A stretch of DNA of 64,000 nucleotides from Crocinitomicaceae bacterium (GCA_020436025.1 JAGQYP010000003.1:62001-126000); one strand, 5' to 3'; positions 52,450 to 61,190 are shown, counted from the first letter of the stretch. Numbers and translations: made by a program. The notes: generated from the sequence alone by a model not told the origin.

Positions 52450-52905
52450 ATGAAAAAGTTTATTTTATCACTTGGGCTAACAGCAATGGCGATCTTGTTT
52501 ACAGGAGTAGTTTCAGCACAAACTGAGACTCCAGTTGTACAGAGTAACGCAAAAATCGAATTTGACAAAGACGTACATGATTATGGTACGATTGATCAAG
52601 GTGGAAACGGAGAATGTGAATTCAAATTGAAAAACACAGGAACGGAGCCATTAGTAATTAGAAACGCAAGAGGATCCTGCGGATGTACAGTTCCAACTTG
52701 GCCAAAAGAGCCAATCGCACCAGGAGCTTCAGCAGTGATCAAAGTGAAGTATGACACTAAAAGAGTTGGGGTAATCAACAAATCGGTTACGGTAACTTCA
52801 AACGCTTCAAACGAGCCAACTAAAATCCTTAGAATTAAAGGAACAGTTAAAGGAGCTCCAGCTGGCGGATCACCAGTAAACAACGGTGGACCAGCCAACA
52901 ACTAG
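52450..52905 (+). CDS. DUF1573 secreted protein (copy 1)
   Basis: The protein is 151 residues from the ATG at 52450; a TTG seven codons upstream is rejected because MKKFILSLGLTAMAILF is a normal signal peptide start. The mature part is one DUF1573 (immunoglobulin-like, ASH-type) domain: DKDVHDYGTIDQGGNGECEF, NTGTEPLVIRNARGSCGCTV and KVKYDTKRVGVINKSVTV. A Gly/Pro/Asn-rich tail follows. Near-identical to the gene at 55233. Likely periplasmic or surface; function unknown. Confidence 0.9.
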   Translation: MKKFILSLGLTAMAILFTGVVSAQTETPVVQSNAKIEFDKDVHDYGTIDQGGNGECEFKLKNTGTEPLVIRNARGSCGCTVPTWPKEPIAPGASAVIKVKYDTKRVGVINKSVTVTSNASNEPTKILRIKGTVKGAPAGGSPVNNGGPANN

Positions 52906-52943
52906 AAAAAGGCAAATTTTTCGCGATCATAATAACAGCAATG

Positions 52944-52981
52944 AATTCCGCTCGGTACTCCGTAGCGGAATTTGTTTTTTA
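52944..52981 (+). terminator. Rho-independent terminator of DUF1573 copy 1
   Basis: AATTCCGCT/AGCGGAATT forms a 9-bp stem that continues with CGG/CCG inside, and a T-run follows. It is 38 bp after the stop. Confidence 0.9.
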
Positions 52982-52991
52982 TTGGGGTTGA

Positions 52992-53039
52992 TTTTATGAC
53001 TTTATGATCTTATGATTCTATGATTTAATGAATTAATCG
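52992..53039. repeat. Octamer tract (nnnnATGA)n
   Basis: Five 8-mers ending in ATGA (TTTTATGA, CTTTATGA, TCTTATGA, TTCTATGA, TTTAATGA), then a diverged sixth (ATTAATCG). The constant half is ATGA and the variable half is AT-rich. Confidence 0.65.
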
Positions 53040-53142
53040 GCTGTTAAGATAGTAACCGTAGCCAAACCAAAATATTCATTACCTTAGACCTAAATCGACC
53101 TTTATGAGTAATCAAAGAAAATTTTCGAGGAACCTGCTTTTG

Positions 53143-53188
53143 TTTCGATACGAGCGTGACGCTCGCACAAGCTGGGGGAGGATCGAAA
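53143..53188. repeat. Nested inverted repeat (REP-like)
   Basis: Outer arms TTTCGAT (53143-53149) and ATCGAAA (53182-53188) enclose the near-palindrome CGAGCGT-G-ACGCTCG (53151-53165) and CACAAGCTGGGGGAGG. It is much richer in GC than its surroundings. It lies just upstream of the DUF4304-like gene and resembles dispersed palindromic elements of Bacteroidota. Confidence 0.6.
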
Positions 53189-53200
53189 TCATATTAATAA

Positions 53201-53683
53201 ATGGAATCAAAAGAATTTAAAATATTATTTGGAAAAATTGCTACGGACAACGGATATTGTTCTGCATTTGGTGCTTGGTACAAATTTGAAGATGAAGCAA
53301 CAGTAATAATAAAGCTTCAAAAGTCAAATTATGGAAATTATTTTCAATTACTTATGAAGTTTTATTATTCAAATGTATTCAATCATTCTATCAATAAAAT
53401 GGATAAAGAACTAGTTAACCATAGTGTTTCTCATCTTACTTTTTCAGAGCCAAAAGATATGAGAGATACGTTTGATTTAGATGTTGAAATCTCTTCCCAA
53501 CAGAGAAAAGCAAATTTAACCGAACTATTTAATATTCATTTAAATGTAATTTTAGAAAAAGCTAAAACAAAAAATGGAGCATTAGAGATGAATGAGCGAG
53601 AAGAAGTATATATACTACCAGGTGTAAAAAATGAAATAATAAATTCTTTACATAATACTGGCGATTCCTACAATGATATTTAA
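53201..53683 (+). CDS. DUF4304-like protein
   Basis: A 160-residue soluble protein without signal or membrane segment. The start MESKEFKILFGKIATDNGYCSAFGAWYKFEDEA with the pattern of a small helix, a WYK strand and a YFQLLMKFYY strand recalls DUF4304 proteins, which are often found alone in Bacteroidota. The gene is AT-rich compared with its neighbours and sits between repeat elements, so it may have been acquired. Convergent with the next gene. Function unknown. Confidence 0.55.
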   Translation: MESKEFKILFGKIATDNGYCSAFGAWYKFEDEATVIIKLQKSNYGNYFQLLMKFYYSNVFNHSINKMDKELVNHSVSHLTFSEPKDMRDTFDLDVEISSQQRKANLTELFNIHLNVILEKAKTKNGALEMNEREEVYILPGVKNEIINSLHNTGDSYNDI

Positions 53684-53701
53684 ACTTTATCTAGCTCTTC
53701 C

Positions 53702-55036
53702 CTATCGAATCACCTGAATCATTCCATTAAATGATTTTCTTTCTCCGTCTACATCTACTTCGTATACAAAGAAATATACTCCAGTAGCGGCTATTTTTCC
53801 TTGTTCGTCGGTTCCTGTCCAACCTTGATTCCCGTCGGTTGTTGCAAACACTGGTGTTCCCCATCTATTAAAAATAGTGGCTTTGAAAGGTAGATCACAA
53901 GAATTTGCGAAACTGATAACTTCATTTATTCCATCTCCATTTGGTGTGAAAACATTGGCAATTGTTAAGGTACATCCTGCTTTTAATTCAAATGTATTTG
54001 GACTTCCAGGGTTGTTTGGATCTGTATTACCTCCTTGAGGTTGTGGTAAAGTAGTTTCATTTTCAACTCCCTGTGCTACCAAGAATCGAGCAACATGCAC
54101 TACGTTGGTATCTACCGCAATACTGTGCCATACTGTGGTTGGATCAATGATTCCCCAGCCTTGTGGCGCAACGGCACTTACAGTATAGTTTCCTGGATCG
54201 ATATCCATGAAGAAGTAAAATCCATTGTTATCTGTCACGGAAGTTTGCAGTACATTGTTATTCAAATCCAATAAATTTACGGTCCAACCAAAAGCAAATG
54301 GGTCTGTCGCGTCTAAAGTCTGATTCCCATTTCCATCTTGATTTACAAAACCTGCACACATTCCTTTAGGTCGGCAACTGTTGTTAGAAAGCATGGCTGA
54401 ACTGTAGATCATTCCATCTAAGTTTACCCCCATGATCACTAATTTATTTCTGTGTACCAATCTCAACTTATAAGTTCCATTCCCTAATTGTAAAGTCTGC
54501 TGAATAGTAGTTGGTGAGGTCATGAAATTAGAAGTCACATATTGATAAGGTTGCGACATCAACAAAGTTTGATTTCCTGCTGGATCCACCAAATAAAGCT
54601 CTGCCCAATTGTCTGCATTGAGAGCCAAATCAAATATTACTGGTGCAGTCGACCCTGAATTTCCATTTTCAATACAAACACAAAATTCTCTTTCATAAAT
54701 ATAAGCCGGAGTAGACTGACTCCAGTTATCCGTCAAAGCCTGAGCTGTTGGGTAAGCATTGATATATTTTGAATTATTAGAGCCTGCATAAGACCAAGGT
54801 GAAGTTAAAGGTACAATCACCGCCGGACCACCAATGTTTGATGTCCATCCCGGAGGATCTGCAGGAGCTTGAACTAATCTCCACATGGGATCAAATCCAT
54901 AATCAGCTACCTGGCTACCTGTATTAGGATCGTGCCCAGTGCTCACAACAAGAAATTGAACATTTCCATCACAGCTTTGCCCAAAAGTGAAACCTGAAAT
55001 GAATAAAGAAACCAGAAAGAGATAAATGAATTTCAT
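53702..55036 (-). CDS. Type IX-secreted protein with SdrD_B-like domain and T9SS type B signal
   Basis: A 444-residue secreted protein with signal peptide MKFIYLFLVSLFISGFTFGQ, a lectin- or CBM-like beta region (about 25-215), and an SdrD_B/transthyretin-like domain (about 230-310: NQDGNGNQTLDATDPFAFGW, DNNGFYFFMDIDPGNY). The last 90 residues are the gliding motility-associated (type B) C-terminal domain (VFTPNGDGINEV, IFNRWGTPVF, GTYFFVYEV-like, SFNGMIQVIR). Type B cargo is often attached or large. Role unknown. Confidence 0.88.
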   Translation of the reverse strand: MKFIYLFLVSLFISGFTFGQSCDGNVQFLVVSTGHDPNTGSQVADYGFDPMWRLVQAPADPPGWTSNIGGPAVIVPLTSPWSYAGSNNSKYINAYPTAQALTDNWSQSTPAYIYEREFCVCIENGNSGSTAPVIFDLALNADNWAELYLVDPAGNQTLLMSQPYQYVTSNFMTSPTTIQQTLQLGNGTYKLRLVHRNKLVIMGVNLDGMIYSSAMLSNNSCRPKGMCAGFVNQDGNGNQTLDATDPFAFGWTVNLLDLNNNVLQTSVTDNNGFYFFMDIDPGNYTVSAVAPQGWGIIDPTTVWHSIAVDTNVVHVARFLVAQGVENETTLPQPQGGNTDPNNPGSPNTFELKAGCTLTIANVFTPNGDGINEVISFANSCDLPFKATIFNRWGTPVFATTDGNQGWTGTDEQGKIAATGVYFFVYEVDVDGERKSFNGMIQVIR

Positions 55037-55232
55037 GAGTAATAGTTTGAGTGTTTATTCAAATACTAAGACATTCAAATTTTCATTTTGGTTGCTTTGA
55101 GGTCTAATTTTCTTTAGCAACTTGTTAATTCCGTTAAGAAGTTCCTAATGTCTGCTAAGTTCTAGTTAATTCTCAGAAATAGAGTCCACTATGCACTACT
55201 TTGGTCTTGTTAATCATAAAAAACAAGAACAA

Positions 55233-55625
55233 ATGAAAAATCTATTAATTGCAATGATCGTTTTAGCATCGGGAACGCTTTTCGGTCAACAAAATGTAAC
55301 TGCCTTTCAAAATGGGGCACAAATGGAATTTGATAAAGACGTGCACGATTACGGTACTATCCAAAAAGGAGCCAACGGGGATTGTGTCTTCATCATTAAA
55401 AACACTGGCAACCAGCCATTAGTAATTCGCGATGCTAAAGGATCCTGCCAATGCACGGTTCCAGAATGGCCAAAAGACCCCATTGCACCAGGGAAATCGG
55501 CAGAGATCAAAGTAAAATACAATACCACTCGTGTAGGAGTCATCAATAAGAGTGTCACGATCACGTCAAATGCGACCAACGGAACCACTAAGGTTTTAAA
55601 GATACAGGGAACTGTGGTGGAGTAG
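55233..55625 (+). CDS. DUF1573 secreted protein (copy 2)
   Basis: The protein is 130 residues from the ATG at 55233 (MKNLLIAMIVLASGTLFGQ signal). I reject an upstream ATG at 55191 because the residues between are not signal-like. The domain is nearly the same as in copy 1: DKDVHDYGTIQKGANGDCVF, GNQPLVIRDAKGSCQCTVPE and NKSVTITSNATNGTTKVLKI, but it stops right after the domain without the Gly/Pro-rich tail. Confidence 0.9.
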   Translation: MKNLLIAMIVLASGTLFGQQNVTAFQNGAQMEFDKDVHDYGTIQKGANGDCVFIIKNTGNQPLVIRDAKGSCQCTVPEWPKDPIAPGKSAEIKVKYNTTRVGVINKSVTITSNATNGTTKVLKIQGTVVE

Positions 55626-55635
55626 AGTTATTTCG

Positions 55636-55659
55636 TTTTTTAGTTTTTTAGTTTTTTAG
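55636..55659. repeat. Tandem octamer TTTTTTAG x3
   Basis: Three exact head-to-tail copies of TTTTTTAG, 10 bp after the DUF1573 copy 2 stop. Confidence 0.8.
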
Positions 55660-55707
55660 TTGGAAAATGGGGTTATTTCGGTGATCCCTTTTTTTAGTTG
55701 TCATAAT

Positions 55708-55817
55708 AATTCTTAATTCCTAATTATTAATTCTTAATTATCTCCTTATCAGTCAATGAGCTCACTATCGCTCAGTTCTTAATTCTTCATTTTTAATTTT
55801 TAATTCATAATTCATAC
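55708..55817. repeat. Degenerate TTAATTC heptamer tracts
   Basis: Two stretches (55708-55741 and 55776-55817) of 7-mers close to TTAATTC, separated by a segment containing ACTATCGCTCAG. They run into the promoter of the YARHG lipoprotein gene (TATCTTCG at 55818-55825, a -7-like box). Confidence 0.65.
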
Positions 55818-55847
55818 TATCTTCGTTGAAACAAAACTTGAATTACA

Positions 55848-57404
55848 ATGCAACGACAATTCCAATTTACACTTTTACTAGCTGCCTTACTTTTATTTTC
55901 TTGTTCGGAAAAAGAGCCACAGGAAACCAATGAATCTAAAAATACAGAGGAAAAAAGCACGGAGACGGATCTAATTGTTACAAAAACAGAAGAAATTCAG
56001 GATTTTGATACGACTATCACTTATATAAATTTCTTTGACGGAAAAGAAGATTTAAAAAGTAAACTTCAGGCATTGGCTCCCTCTGCTAAATCATTCCCTT
56101 TTGTCCTTTCTTGTTCAAATGAATATTACTATATCTCTTCAAATCAAAAAGAAAATGAGTCATTTTATGAGCTCAATCCATCCATGGTTTTTGGTCTGAT
56201 TAAAGGTGATTCCCTAGTGCTTCTTCCTATGGAATATGAAAGAATCGGGAACCCGAATATGGTTGCTCAAAACTGTGTAGAATTCAGAAAAGGAAATTTG
56301 TATGGATTGCTCGATCTTAAATCAAATCTTAAAACAGAAGCTTATTTCGAATATATCATACCTAACACAAAAGTTGAGAACACTACTTTGTACGGAAATC
56401 GATCTGGAAAATGGTATAGCATTGACACAAAAACAATGAAAGTATCAGAAGTTGCAGATTTCAAGCCATCTATCCAAACCTTTGAAATGGGCTTACCAAA
56501 TTTGAACAACCCAGCCACATGGATTGCTAGAACAATTGTAGAGAATTCTGATGATTGGGCTTATGGTTCAAATATCGTTTTAATTCCTTCCTATATTCAA
56601 AAATTAAAAGTTTTAGGCGATACTTATTTTGGTAATTACATTCCAAAAAATCAAAAAGGGGCGAGTTCCGGAACAGAAGCATTGAGTATGAATGTGGACC
56701 GGATTAAGCAAATAAGTAAGAATCTCGTTTATTTCATTTCGTTTACGGCTCAAGAAGAAATGGACGTGAGAGGATGGCAAAGTAACAATCAGTATTTGAG
56801 CATGCAAAACAGTGCTACAGGAGAAATTCAAACGGTAGCTATTGGACGAAATTCTGACTACAATTACTGGTGTGATGGATTGGACTATAAATTTTTAAAT
56901 GATACGCTTTTAGAAGTGCACATATCTGGAGAGAATGACACCAAAATTAAGTATGGCTATAATTTTGAGAATGTCTATGATTATTATGTTTTAAGTCCGG
57001 AAGGAAAAATTATCCATCCTGAAACCAATCGAAAATTCAGTTTCACCAAGTTTGTTTATATCGATGAAACTTACTTTCAAGGATGTTTTTGCAAATTTAC
57101 AGGTGAAGAATTTGAAGAAGGAGGAGCTGAAATTGTGAAAACTGCCCACTTATCTTTAGAAGATTTAGACGTGATGCGTAACGAGATTTTTGCAGAATAC
57201 GGGTATATATTCAAATCTGAAAAATGGCAAAAATATTTCAAGCAATTTGATTGGTATCAACCAAAACATGAGAACGTAGATGACCAATTATCGGAAATGG
57301 ATAAAGCGAATATCAAGGTAATAGTGGAGATGCAAAAGCAGATGAAAGGACAGGAGGAGAAATACACAAAACCTTCAGTTTCAGGATATGTTGCGGCTGG
57401 TTAA
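55848..57404 (+). CDS. YARHG domain lipoprotein
   Basis: A 518-residue lipoprotein. The N-terminus MQRQFQFTLLLAALLLFSC gives a lipobox with Cys19, then a Glu/Thr/Lys-rich linker. Residues 60-420 are beta-rich and unrecognised (possibly a propeller). The C-terminal 75 residues are a YARHG-type domain: LDVMRNEIFAEYGYIFKS, YFKQFDWYQPK and LSEMDKANIKVI. YARHG domains are proposed extracellular peptidoglycan- or partner-binding modules. The gene overlaps the next one by 17 bp. Confidence 0.75.
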   Translation: MQRQFQFTLLLAALLLFSCSEKEPQETNESKNTEEKSTETDLIVTKTEEIQDFDTTITYINFFDGKEDLKSKLQALAPSAKSFPFVLSCSNEYYYISSNQKENESFYELNPSMVFGLIKGDSLVLLPMEYERIGNPNMVAQNCVEFRKGNLYGLLDLKSNLKTEAYFEYIIPNTKVENTTLYGNRSGKWYSIDTKTMKVSEVADFKPSIQTFEMGLPNLNNPATWIARTIVENSDDWAYGSNIVLIPSYIQKLKVLGDTYFGNYIPKNQKGASSGTEALSMNVDRIKQISKNLVYFISFTAQEEMDVRGWQSNNQYLSMQNSATGEIQTVAIGRNSDYNYWCDGLDYKFLNDTLLEVHISGENDTKIKYGYNFENVYDYYVLSPEGKIIHPETNRKFSFTKFVYIDETYFQGCFCKFTGEEFEEGGAEIVKTAHLSLEDLDVMRNEIFAEYGYIFKSEKWQKYFKQFDWYQPKHENVDDQLSEMDKANIKVIVEMQKQMKGQEEKYTKPSVSGYVAAG

Positions 57405-57990
57405 GTATTTCTATTTTCTTTTAGCGCTTTATGTTTGTTTCGAGATCATTCGCATCTCGGTTCCTTATTATACTCCCGATTTTAGTCGTGGCTTTTTAGT
57501 GGATAAAGAGGAAATCTGGCACTTTTATCAATATGCTTTGTATTTACATATCATTTTTGCTCCTATTGCTTTCCTTTTAACTATTCCGCAGCTAGTCTGG
57601 AAATACACAAAATACCATCCATTTATAGGGAAAGCATATGTTTCCATTGTTCTCTTTCTTGCGGGTCCTTCCGGATTGATCATGTCTTTTTACGCTTTTG
57701 GAGGTGGCTTTGGAAAAATCTTATTTTTATCCCTCTCAGTGCTTTGGATAACCTATACTTATTTGGCCAATTCTCATATTCGAAAAGGAAATTCCCGAGC
57801 GCACATTCATTTTGCAAGAGGAAGTTTTATTTTGTGCAATTCAGCTATCCTTCTGAGGTTGTTTCATTATCTCAATATAAAACTTGACTTGATTCATTCT
57901 GAACACACTTACTTAATTTTGAGTTTTCTTTCTTGGGTTCCTTTTTTGGTTGGGTATGAAATTTACCATAAGCTGAAAAAGAGTGCGTGA
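57388..57990 (+). CDS. DUF2306-type membrane protein
   Basis: A 200-residue protein with about five to six membrane segments. HIIFAPIAFLLTIPQLVWKY, HPFIGKAYVSIVLFLAGPSG and IRKGNSRAHIHFARGSFILC with conserved His and Arg are typical of DUF2306, a family related to heme- or quinone-type membrane proteins. It starts inside the end of the YARHG gene (17-bp overlap), so the two are coupled. Function unknown. Confidence 0.75.
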   Translation: MLRLVKYFYFLLALYVCFEIIRISVPYYTPDFSRGFLVDKEEIWHFYQYALYLHIIFAPIAFLLTIPQLVWKYTKYHPFIGKAYVSIVLFLAGPSGLIMSFYAFGGGFGKILFLSLSVLWITYTYLANSHIRKGNSRAHIHFARGSFILCNSAILLRLFHYLNIKLDLIHSEHTYLILSFLSWVPFLVGYEIYHKLKKSA

Positions 57991-57997
57991 TTTTTTT

Positions 57998-58034
57998 ACC
58001 GCAGAGGCGCAAAGAAGGCGCGGAGAGCGCAAGG
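57998..58034. repeat. GC-rich interspersed sequence (GCAGAGGCGCAAAG type)
   Basis: ACCGCAGAGGCGCAAAGAAG and GGCGCGGAGAGCGCAAGG form a purine/GC-rich strand, unlike the AT-rich surroundings. It lies between the DUF2306 stop and the ORF6N stop. Very similar strings (CGCAGAGGCGCAAAG) recur in unrelated bacterial genomes. Confidence 0.55.
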
Positions 58035-58035
58035 T

Positions 58036-58557
58036 TTATTTTTTGAAACCAATTCTATCTCTTTCTGAATTACCTTTTTGATGTAAGCTTTGAATATATC
58101 TAAATATTTGCTCTAGCTTTTCATCATGATCTTCTACTTTATTTTTAAGCTCTTGAATAGAAAGCTTCAAATTGGATTGATCTAATAGCAGTTCCCTTAT
58201 TCTGGTAAAAAGCCTGATGATCTGGATGTTAACTTTTATCGCTACCTCACTTTTCAAAACACTTGAAAGCATGGCGACTCCTTGTTCGGTAAAACACATG
58301 GGTAAATATCGTAATCCCATTAAATCTGAATTGGAGGTCACAAATTGTGACCTCCAATTATGGAATTCATCTTTCGTCATTTCAAACATGAAGTCTTCAG
58401 GAAACCTCTCCATATTCCTTCTTACTGCTTGTTTTAAGTGCTTTGTTTCAACTTGGTATAATTCTGCCAAGTCTCTGTCGAGCATTACTTTCTGACCTCT
58501 AATTTCATAGATTTTATTAAGGATGACGCGATCCGTAATGGTAGCTTGATTTTCCAT
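58036..58557 (-). CDS. ORF6N domain protein
   Basis: A 173-residue protein with an N-terminal ORF6N domain (about 8-100): ILNKIYEIRGQKVMLDRDLA, ELYQVETKHLKQAVRRNMERFPEDFMFEM and MCFTEQGVAMLSSVL. ORF6N/KilA-N family proteins are phage antirepressor-like DNA-binding proteins, common as single genes in Bacteroidota. A coiled coil (about 130-160) follows. No phage genes are near. Its upstream space holds the palindrome GCGTTTAAACGC (58608-58619). Confidence 0.85.
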   Translation of the reverse strand: MENQATITDRVILNKIYEIRGQKVMLDRDLAELYQVETKHLKQAVRRNMERFPEDFMFEMTKDEFHNWRSQFVTSNSDLMGLRYLPMCFTEQGVAMLSSVLKSEVAIKVNIQIIRLFTRIRELLLDQSNLKLSIQELKNKVEDHDEKLEQIFRYIQSLHQKGNSERDRIGFKK

Positions 58558-58623
58558 TCATTGTGATTTAGATACCACAATAATAATGGAATGAAAATGA
58601 AATAGCCGCGTTTAAACGCTTAT

Positions 58624-59418
58624 TTATAAATCTGCCGCAGTCGCGATCATTTCAGCGATATCCAGAACTTTAATTTCGTTTTCTTTTTCGAAATTCTTTA
58701 TTCCGTCTGTCATCATGGTATTGCAGAATGGACAACCCGTTGCGATGAAGTTTGGTTTTGTTTCCAAAGCCTCTTCAGTTCTTTCGATATTGATTTCTTT
58801 GTTTCCTTTTTCGGCTTCTTTGAACATTTGTGCTCCACCTGCTCCACAACAAAGTCCTTTAGAGCGACATCTTTTCATTTCCACTAACTCAGAATCGAGT
58901 TTGGCCAGAATTTCTCTTGGCGCCTCATAAACATCATTTGCCCGTCCTAAATAGCAAGGATCGTGGAAAGTAATCTTTTTACCTTTGAAATCTCCTCCAC
59001 CCTTTACTGCTAACTTTCCTTCTTTGAACAAAGATTCGATTAATTGTGTGTGGTGAACCACCTCGTAGTTTCCTCCAAGTTCAGGGTATTCATTTTTAAG
59101 GGTATTGAAGCAATGCGGACAAGCAGTTACGATCTTTTTCACCTCGTAACCATCCAAAACCTGAATATTCATCATGGCTTGCATTTGGAAGGTAAATTCG
59201 TTTCCGGCTCTTTTAGCAGGATCTCCCGTGCAAGATTCTTCCGTTCCCAAAACAGCAAACTTAACATTGCAATGATTCAGGATTTTTACCACAGCTTTGG
59301 TAATTTTCTTTGCTCTATCGTCAAAACTTCCGGCACATCCTACCCAAAATAGAATTTCAGGAGTCTCTCCTTTTGCCATCATTTCTGCCATTGTTGGCAC
59401 TACTAAAGCATTGCTCAT
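58624..59418 (-). CDS. Fe-S binding protein with CCG domain (HdrB/GlcF-like)
   Basis: A 264-residue protein. It has two cysteine-rich CCG-type motifs: the first around WVGCAGSFDD...ESCTGDPAKRAG...TACPHC, the second FHDPCYLGR...SKGLCCGAGGAQMF...TGCPFC. This is the pattern that binds the non-cubane 4Fe-4S of HdrB. It should receive electrons from, or pass them to, the membrane protein at 59856 in the same run. The real substrate is unknown. Confidence 0.85.
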   Translation of the reverse strand: MSNALVVPTMAEMMAKGETPEILFWVGCAGSFDDRAKKITKAVVKILNHCNVKFAVLGTEESCTGDPAKRAGNEFTFQMQAMMNIQVLDGYEVKKIVTACPHCFNTLKNEYPELGGNYEVVHHTQLIESLFKEGKLAVKGGGDFKGKKITFHDPCYLGRANDVYEAPREILAKLDSELVEMKRCRSKGLCCGAGGAQMFKEAEKGNKEINIERTEEALETKPNFIATGCPFCNTMMTDGIKNFEKENEIKVLDIAEMIATAADL

Positions 59419-59428
59419 AATTCCTTCC

Positions 59429-59854
59429 TTATTTTTTAAATACTTGAACTGTCTTTTTTACTTCAACCAGATCCGTAAACTTGTCTTTGTATCTCGTCGC
59501 TCTCACAATGTGGTTATCAATCCAATGGTAATTTCCTCCCCTGGGTTTGCCCATAACCATTCCGTGGTATTTGAAACCGTGATCGTTTAACCACTTTTCA
59601 GTTACTTCTCTGTGTTCTTCAGTACGCGAGGTGAAAAAAGTAATGATATGTCCTTCATCGTACCATTTATTCAAAGTCTCCAAAGCATCTGGAAACACTT
59701 TTGCTGTGGCCATTCTTTCGGGTTCCTCATTCGGGATATCGTCGCAAATGGTTCCATCGATATCGATCAAATAATTCTTTACACCCTCAGGTAGAACCGG
59801 AGATACATTTTCTCCATTTTCCTTCTTAGCTACTAGCTTTTCTTTTTTAGTCAT
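59429..59854 (-). CDS. HAD-like hydrolase (phosphatase)
   Basis: A 141-residue protein of the HAD fold. The catalytic DxD is in YLIDIDGTICDD (about 30-41), motif II Ser/Thr in FFTSRTEEH and motif III around HWIDNHI. It has no cap domain. Bacteroidota homologues are sometimes labelled phosphoheptose isomerase, which does not fit the sequence. It lies between two Fe-S protein genes with 10 bp and 1 bp spacings. Confidence 0.8.
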   Translation of the reverse strand: MTKKEKLVAKKENGENVSPVLPEGVKNYLIDIDGTICDDIPNEEPERMATAKVFPDALETLNKWYDEGHIITFFTSRTEEHREVTEKWLNDHGFKYHGMVMGKPRGGNYHWIDNHIVRATRYKDKFTDLVEVKKTVQVFKK

Positions 59855-59855
59855 T

Positions 59856-61172
59856 TTATGCTTCGTCTTTCCAGTTTAATCTATCTGCAGGTGAGAATTG
59901 CCAAGGTGCTTGATTATTTTCGATATTGGTTAACATTCCTGTGAGTTCCGTTGGAACTTTGGATTCTTCCATCACCAAATATCTTCTTAATTCGATGATC
60001 GGTTCCAAAGGTGAGTTATTCACCGGACATTCTTGTACGCATGCATTACAAGAAGTACAAGCCCAAATTTCTTCTTCAGAAATATAATCCAACAAAGATT
60101 TTCCATCTTCGAAATCCTTTCCATTTTTTCTTTTCGCTGCACCTAGTTCTTCAGCACGATCGCGAATGTCCATCATGATCTTTCTAGGTGATAATTTCTT
60201 ACCTGTGATGTTTGCCGGACATGAATCCGTACATCTTCCACATTCAGTACATGTATAAGCATCCATGATGTTTTTCCAGCTAAGATCCGTTACATCTTTT
60301 GCTCCAAATCTTTGAGGAACCGCGTCTGGGTCTGCTGCCGGAGCTGCAAATGGATCTGCGTTGGGATCCATCATCAATTTTACTTCATTGGTAACAGATT
60401 CCATATTCGAAAACTTCCCTTTAGCTCCCTGTCGAGTAAAATAGGTATTAGGGAAAGCCAAAATGATATGGAAATGCTTGGAATAAGGCAAATAGTTTAA
60501 GAAGGCTAAAACTCCGATAATATGAATCCACCACATCCCTCTTTCAATTCCCATTAAAGTAGACTCATTGGATGGTAAAACATCTACCAAAAACTGAGAG
60601 ATCCAAAAATCAGATTTGGCCATGGCTACATCTTTGTAATGCTCAGCTCCCATGATCATCAGCTTGGAATCCGCTGCATTCATCATAAGAAAAGCAGTCA
60701 TCAAGACTATTTCTGTAATCAGAATAATCATCGCATCTTGAGTTGGCCACTTCTTCATTTCCGGACCACCAAATCTTTTGATGTGTAAAACAGCTCTTCG
60801 GATGATAAATATCGCACAAGCTAATAAAACAAGTAAGGCCAATACTTCAAAGGCTCCGATGCAGAATTTGTAAAATCCTTCTAAAGAAGAGAAGACTCTA
60901 TGAGAACCCGTAATACCATCAATGACGATCTCCAACATTTCAATATTGATGATCACGAAGCCAGCATAAACCAAAATATGAAGAAACCCTGCAATTGGTC
61001 TTCTTGTCATTTTCGATTGACCTAAAGCCACTCGCGCCATGGTTCCAAAATCACCTTTTCCCTTGTAAGCACCTCCAAGGCTGATGTTGTATTTGATCTT
61101 AAGAATGTTTTTGGTGAAAAGTACAATTGCTGCCAGGAGCAATACGATAAAAATGATGTTTGCTATGCCCAT
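59856..61172 (-). CDS. Membrane (Fe-S)-binding oxidoreductase subunit
   Basis: A 438-residue protein with about five membrane helices (residues 1-250), similar to a quinone-interacting heme-b-type or NarI-like domain, and a C-terminal cytoplasmic part with two 4Fe-4S motifs: CTECGRCTDSCP (about 307-318) and CTSCNACVQECP (about 378-389). It likely transfers electrons between the quinone pool and the HdrB-like protein. Donor and acceptor are unknown. Confidence 0.85.
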   Translation of the reverse strand: MGIANIIFIVLLLAAIVLFTKNILKIKYNISLGGAYKGKGDFGTMARVALGQSKMTRRPIAGFLHILVYAGFVIINIEMLEIVIDGITGSHRVFSSLEGFYKFCIGAFEVLALLVLLACAIFIIRRAVLHIKRFGGPEMKKWPTQDAMIILITEIVLMTAFLMMNAADSKLMIMGAEHYKDVAMAKSDFWISQFLVDVLPSNESTLMGIERGMWWIHIIGVLAFLNYLPYSKHFHIILAFPNTYFTRQGAKGKFSNMESVTNEVKLMMDPNADPFAAPAADPDAVPQRFGAKDVTDLSWKNIMDAYTCTECGRCTDSCPANITGKKLSPRKIMMDIRDRAEELGAAKRKNGKDFEDGKSLLDYISEEEIWACTSCNACVQECPVNNSPLEPIIELRRYLVMEESKVPTELTGMLTNIENNQAPWQFSPADRLNWKDEA

Positions 61173-61190
61173 TTTTCTATTTTAGTAGTC

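Noticed and set aside
53104-53220. 38-codon ORF before the DUF4304-like gene
   Set aside because: Most of it is translation of a palindromic repeat; there is no promoter or conserved protein pattern.
58036-58557. Prophage or mobile island marked by ORF6N
   Set aside because: Flanking genes are ordinary; there is no integrase, terminase or tail gene and no direct-repeat borders.
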